Below, piece after piece: positions 48,095-51,404 of a stretch of 51,404 nt of DNA. The position numbers and the translations under genes were made by a program. The notes under the pieces were generated by a model. That model saw only the letters and a list, made by a program, of their open reading frames with translations. It searched no databases and was not told where the DNA came from. The first letter of the stretch is position 1. Each line of letters begins with the position of its first letter. The DNA lies in NCBI RefSeq assembly GCF_008801695.1, contig NZ_VZPF01000032.1, positions 1 to 51,404 on the forward strand. Reading direction: 5' to 3'. The DNA comes from Pantoea stewartii subsp. stewartii (GTDB lineage: Bacteria; Pseudomonadota; Gammaproteobacteria; Enterobacterales; Enterobacteriaceae).

Positions 48095-48991
48095 ATGACC
48101 AAGCTTAAAGCAGTAATCCCGGTTGCGGGTCTCGGCATGCATATGCTTCCGGCGACCAAAGCCATTCCGAAAGAGATGCTGCCTGTTGTGGACAAGCCAA
48201 TGATTCAGTACATCGTTGACGAGTGCGTAGCTGCAGGTATTAAAGAGATTGTGCTGGTCACCCATGCGTCCAAAAATGCGGTGGAAAACCACTTCGATAC
48301 AACGTACGAACTTGAAGCGTTGCTTGAAGCGCGCGTGAAGCGCCAACTGTTGAGTGAAGTACAGTCAATTTGTCCGCCAGGCGTGACCATCATGAACGTA
48401 CGCCAGGCGCAGCCACTGGGCCTGGGACACTCCATCCTCTGTGCCCGTCCGATGATCGGCGATAACCCGTTTGTTGTCGTTCTGCCTGATGTCCTGCTGG
48501 ACGATTCTACCGCTGACCATTTACGTTATAATCTGGCGGCCATGGTGGCGCGTTTTGAAGAGACCGGTCATAGCCAGGTTCTGGCGAAGCATCTGACCGA
48601 TTATGACCTGTCAGAATACTCGGTGATCACGACGGAACAACCGCTGGAAAACCCGGGCGACGTCAGCACCATCAGTAACTTCGTTGAGAAACCAGAGCAT
48701 CCGGCTGAGTTAAACTCAGACCTGGCGGCGGTAGGGCGCTACGTCCTCTCTGCCGATATCTGGCCAGAACTGGAACGCACCGAACCGGGCGCATGGGGAC
48801 GTATTCAGTTAACGGATGCGATTGCCAGCCTGAGCAAGAAAAAAACGGTCGATGTGTCCCTGATGACCGGGCACAGCTTTGACTGTGGACGCAAGTTGGG
48901 TTACATGCAGGCGTTTGTCTCGTACGGTTTACGAAACAATGCGCAGGGCCGTGATTTCCGCGAAGCGATCAAGCATATTCTGGCGAAGTAA
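48095..48991 (+). CDS. galF: UDP-glucose pyrophosphorylase-like regulatory subunit GalF
   Basis: Nucleotidyltransferase-fold protein of 298 residues. The N-terminal signature is [20 protein letters not shown]; the Met-His pair replaces the Thr-Arg found in catalytic GalU, the hallmark of GalF. GalF has little activity by itself and is thought to modulate GalU and UDP-glucose supply, relevant to an EPS rich in galactose and glucose. The frame extends to 48059, but ATG 48095 matches the family start. TATACT at 48028-48033 is a possible -10, so galF may have a promoter separate from ams. Confidence 0.93.
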   Translation: MTKLKAVIPVAGLGMHMLPATKAIPKEMLPVVDKPMIQYIVDECVAAGIKEIVLVTHASKNAVENHFDTTYELEALLEARVKRQLLSEVQSICPPGVTIMNVRQAQPLGLGHSILCARPMIGDNPFVVVLPDVLLDDSTADHLRYNLAAMVARFEETGHSQVLAKHLTDYDLSEYSVITTEQPLENPGDVSTISNFVEKPEHPAELNSDLAAVGRYVLSADIWPELERTEPGAWGRIQLTDAIASLSKKKTVDVSLMTGHSFDCGRKLGYMQAFVSYGLRNNAQGRDFREAIKHILAK

Positions 48992-49040
48992 TCACTGTAT
49001 AATTCGCTGCGGTTAACGCGGCAGAAAGGGAGAAGTTGAG

Positions 49041-50054
49041 ATGGCAATTTTGGTTACAGGCGGCGCGGGTTACATCGGCTCTCATACCGTACTGGCGCTG
49101 CTGGAGCGCGGTGACGACGTCGTCGTCCTGGATAATCTGTGCAATGCCTCGCGTGAGGCGATTAACCGTGTTGAGAAACTCGCCGGCAAGAAAGCCACCT
49201 TTATTGAAGGTGATGTCCTTGACCGCGCCTGCCTGCGCGACCTGTTTGCCTCTCACTGTATTTCTGCCGTGATTCACTTCGCCGCACTTAAAGCGGTGGG
49301 TGAATCCACGCGTATGCCGCTGGAATATTACGAAAATAACGTTGCCGGTACCGTTGTTCTGCTGGAAGAAATGCGTAACGCCGGCGTCTGGAACTTCATT
49401 TTCAGTTCCTCTGCCACCGTTTACGGCGCTAACGCGCCGGTACCTTACGTTGAAACTACCCCGATTGGGGGGACGACCAGCCCGTATGGCACCTCCAAGC
49501 TGATGGTCGAATTCATTATCCGTGATTTTGCCAAAGCCGAGCCGAAGTTCAAAACCATTGCGCTTCGCTACTTCAATCCGGTTGGCGCGCATGAATCGGG
49601 TGAGATCGGTGAAGATCCATCAGGCATTCCAAACAACCTGCTGCCCTACATCGCCCAGGTCGCTATCGGTCGTCTGGATAAACTCGGTGTGTTTGGCGGT
49701 GACTATGATACGCCAGACGGCACCTGCCTGCGTGACTACATTCATGTCGTTGACCTGGCGGAAGGCCACCTTAAAGCGCTGGATCATCTGGACAAAATTG
49801 AAGGTTATAAAGCCTACAACCTGGGTGGTGGCAAAGGCTTCTCCGTACTGGAGATGATCAAAGCCTTCGAAAAAGCCTCGGGCAAACCGATTCCCTATGA
49901 AATCAAACCGCGTCGCGATGGCGATCTGCCGGCGTTCTGGGCGGATGCGTCGCTGGCGAACCGTGAACTGGACTGGCGTGTGACGCGGGGAATTGACGCG
50001 ATGATGCGCGATACGTGGAACTGGCAGTCGAAGAATCCGGAAGGGTTTCGTTAA
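49041..50054 (+). CDS. galE: UDP-glucose 4-epimerase
   Basis: Short-chain dehydrogenase-fold epimerase of 337 residues that interconverts UDP-glucose and UDP-galactose, supplying galactose for the polymer. It has the NAD-binding motif VTGGAGYIGSHT at residues 4-15, the catalytic serine region FSSSATVYG near 125 and Tyr-x3-Lys in PYGTSKLMVE near residue 150. A good Shine-Dalgarno (GGGAGAAG) precedes the ATG. It is 49 bases from galF; TATAAT at 48998-49003 could give it an extra promoter. This is the capsule-linked galE copy; a gal-operon copy is probably elsewhere in the genome. Confidence 0.95.
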   Translation: MAILVTGGAGYIGSHTVLALLERGDDVVVLDNLCNASREAINRVEKLAGKKATFIEGDVLDRACLRDLFASHCISAVIHFAALKAVGESTRMPLEYYENNVAGTVVLLEEMRNAGVWNFIFSSSATVYGANAPVPYVETTPIGGTTSPYGTSKLMVEFIIRDFAKAEPKFKTIALRYFNPVGAHESGEIGEDPSGIPNNLLPYIAQVAIGRLDKLGVFGGDYDTPDGTCLRDYIHVVDLAEGHLKALDHLDKIEGYKAYNLGGGKGFSVLEMIKAFEKASGKPIPYEIKPRRDGDLPAFWADASLANRELDWRVTRGIDAMMRDTWNWQSKNPEGFR

Positions 50055-50482
50055 TATTGCCTATTACTATTTATTCATACCCGCGATGTTCAATGACATA
50101 GAAAGCATTTGAACAAGTGGGTTTTTTTACGATGTAATCCTGAGCTTGGTTTTTGTAAATTAACGGAGACTAGTGATAAATCATTAGAAAAGAATTGCCC
50201 TCTTTAATTTTACTCGTAAAATCAGTGTGTTGGGGTTGATGTGTGCTATTTTTTCAGGATATAGATACTTGAAATTGTTGATTAAATGTGCATGTTTGTA
50301 ACGCTGAAAAAGTAATAATTATAAAATTGTCAAAAAAGGGGCTTTATAAACCTTGTCTCGAAGCCGGGATAGTACGAAAACCGCATGGTTTTATCGATTG
50401 GGCTGGGTTCTGGAAAAATAAAAACTTGGTAGGATAACGCCATTTTGCAATGCAAACTATGCTTAGCTATGGCTATAACCCA
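50055..50482 (+). other. AT-rich intergenic region between galE and the second JUMPstart
   Basis: About 430 bases with low GC compared with galE and no plausible gene; the antisense frame 50330-50560 is rejected. It presumably holds the promoter of the downstream surface-polysaccharide cluster. I found no confident promoter hexamers or terminator. Confidence 0.5.
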
Positions 50483-50521
50483 CTTACGCAACTGGTTGCG
50501 ATAGCCAGGGGCGGTAGCGTG
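50483..50521 (+). promoter_or_regulatory. Second JUMPstart with ops element
   Basis: The last half, GATAGCCAGGGGCGGTAGCG, closely follows the JUMPstart consensus, with an exact ops core GGCGGTAGCGT at 50510-50520. It ends about 34 bases before the ATG of the wecA-like gene. It marks the start of another RfaH-dependent operon, most likely the O-antigen cluster that normally lies after galF/galE in this family. Confidence 0.85.
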
Positions 50522-50554
50522 GTTAAAATATGACAACTCAGCAGTGGTGCATAC

Positions 50555-51244
50555 ATGCAAGAGATCGTTTGCGTTTTTCTAAGTGCATTTGTGTTGCTCT
50601 TCGTTGCGCGCAAGATAGCCCGCAAGATCGGATTGGTTGATAAGCCGAATGATAGAAAGCAACATAAAGGACACATTCCATTAGTAGGCGGCGTTTCGGT
50701 CTACTTATCACTGTGGATACTTTACCTCATTCAGCCCCATTGGTTGCCTGACTTCTCAATATATATGTTTTGCGCCAGTGTACTTCTAGTTATCGGTGTG
50801 TTAGACGATCGTTTTGACCTTCCGGTGATGCCTCGCATAATCATTCAAGCCTTGATGGGGGGCATAATGATGTGGCACGGACATTACCTATATACGCTCG
50901 GTAATGTTCTGTTTGGATATGAGATCGTGCTAGGTATGTTTGGCTATGTAGTAACATTGTTTGCGGTTATAGGGGCTATAAATGCCTTTAACATGGTTGA
51001 CGGTATTGATGGCCTTTTAGGCGCACTATCTTGCGTTACCTTCGGTGCATTGGGAATCGTTTTTGCACTAGGGAATAATTCGCATCTAGCATTATGGTGT
51101 ACTTGTCTGATGGCTGCTTGTCTTCCCTATATACTGCTAAATCTTGGCATTCACTGGGGCAAAAAATTTAAAGTTTTCATGGGTGATGCAGGAAGCACAC
51201 TGATCGGTTTCACTGTGATCTGGTTATTAATGCTAAATAACTGA
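50555..51244 (+). pseudogene. wecA: WecA-like polyprenyl-phosphate GlcNAc-1-phosphate transferase, cut off by an insertion sequence
   Basis: The 229 codons align with the N-terminal two thirds of WecA (E. coli 367 residues): VDKPNDRKQHKGHIPLVGG (about 29-46), the catalytic DDRFD (84-88), NAFNMVDGIDGLL (143-155) and KVFMGDAGSTLIGFTVIWLL (about 206-225). It then stops. The loop with the HIHH sugar-recognition motif and the last helices are missing. Homology ends at CTA (51233-51235), after which IS630-family sequence begins, so the final residues and the stop are IS-derived. WecA starts O-antigen and enterobacterial common antigen synthesis. The normal wecA lies in the ECA cluster, so this is a second, locus-specific copy, probably inactive. 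GC content is lower than in ams. Confidence 0.85.
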
Positions 51245-51404
51245 TCCTAATACCGCTACACTTTAGCCAGCCCATGTTTTCCCCCGGGGAATGGGCTGAC
51301 GGTATTCATAAAGTGATGGACCTTTTTCAACAGTTGCCACATTGAACTGCACTGGTGATTTCGGGTTATTGTCTCATGAAGCGCCTGCCACAACCGTTCG
51401 ACAT
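51236..51404 (-). mobile_element. IS630-family insertion sequence (partial, runs off the window)
   Basis: Sequence right of 51235 is unrelated to wecA and contains the 3' end of an IS630-type transposase on the minus strand. The junction reads CTA then AATAACTGATCC. IS630 elements insert at CTAG-like targets and duplicate TA, so the insertion point is probably the TA at 51234-51235. Only one end is visible, so target duplication and element length cannot be checked. Confidence 0.75.
51256..51404 (-). CDS. IS630-family transposase, C-terminal fragment
   Basis: On the minus strand, a frame open from the window edge encodes about 48 residues containing VERLWQALHETITRNHQ and, further on, MNTVSPFPGGKHGLAKV, then stops with TAG (51258-51256). 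I recognise this as the C terminus of IS630-type DDE transposases, which end in a similar PFPGGKHGL-type tail. The N-terminal and catalytic parts lie beyond the window. The hairpin CAGCCCAT / ATGGGCTG (about 51268-51298) falls inside this coding end and is probably incidental. Confidence 0.75.
   Translation of the reverse strand, partial: VERLWQALHETITRNHQCSSMWQLLKKVHHFMNTVSPFPGGKHGLAKV

Noticed and set aside
51268..51298. Hairpin after the wecA fragment as a terminator
   Set aside because: The dyad lies inside the IS630 transposase coding end and has no U-tract on either strand.
1..51404. CRISPR array, tRNA or rRNA genes
   Set aside because: No regularly spaced repeat-spacer units and no tRNA or rRNA sequence were recognised on either strand; the 12-bp TGGGGTAC repeats are far too short and close to be CRISPR.

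Overview
The window is chromosomal DNA of a plant-associated enterobacterium of the Erwiniaceae (Erwinia or Pantoea type). Three things point there: an amylovoran/stewartan-type exopolysaccharide operon (amsG-wza-wzb-wzc-...-amsL followed by galF-galE), moderately GC-rich core genes closely similar to Escherichia coli, and the conserved E. coli-like order thiMD, rspR-ydfI, yegS, cyaR, trhP, baeRS-mdtDCBA, yegD, dgcE, udk-dcd-asmA, yegH, capsule locus, galF. Genus and family calls come from remembered protein similarity, not from a search.

Layout. (1) 1-1660 is an AT-rich accessory remnant: a truncated helicase-like NTPase gene, an 89-codon unknown gene, a small ORF broken by an in-frame stop, and three TGGGGTAC repeats at exact 12-bp spacing. 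(2) 1660-3375 is a TPP riboswitch with thiM-thiD (thiamine salvage). (3) 3404-8260, all on the minus strand, holds rspR and a mannonate oxidoreductase-like gene, yegS, a CyaR small RNA with a well-placed CRP site, and trhP. (4) 8380-19317 is the mdtABCD-baeSR efflux and envelope-stress operon, also minus. (5) 19378-21569 is a repeat-rich intergenic stretch and a yegD gene carrying an in-frame amber codon. (6) 21645-30764 holds dgcE, a PAP2 phosphatase, udk-dcd-asmA and yegH. (7) 30765-47826 is the ams operon, with a JUMPstart/ops leader, several internal hairpins and a 173-bp IS903-type MITE between amsG and wza. (8) 48095-50054 is galF-galE. (9) 50055-51404 is a second JUMPstart/ops leader followed by a wecA-like gene cut off by an IS630-family insertion sequence whose transposase 3' end runs off the window.

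The ams genes form one pathway. AmsG loads the first sugar phosphate on undecaprenyl phosphate. Two GT2 and two GT4 transferases plus the pyruvyl transferase AmsJ build the repeat unit. AmsL (Wzx) flips it, AmsC (Wzy) polymerises it, and AmsH/I/A (Wza/Wzb/Wzc) export it and control chain length. AmsF is a secreted tailspike-like polymer-processing enzyme. GalE and GalF bear on UDP-sugar supply. I found no CRISPR array, tRNA or rRNA, and no clearly new defence system. The least ordinary signals are the mobile-element footprints (MITE with perfect 9-bp target duplication, IS630 in wecA), the two ops leaders flanking the locus, the broken yegD, the repeat cluster at 19.8-20.2 kb and the 12-bp-phased repeats near the left remnant.
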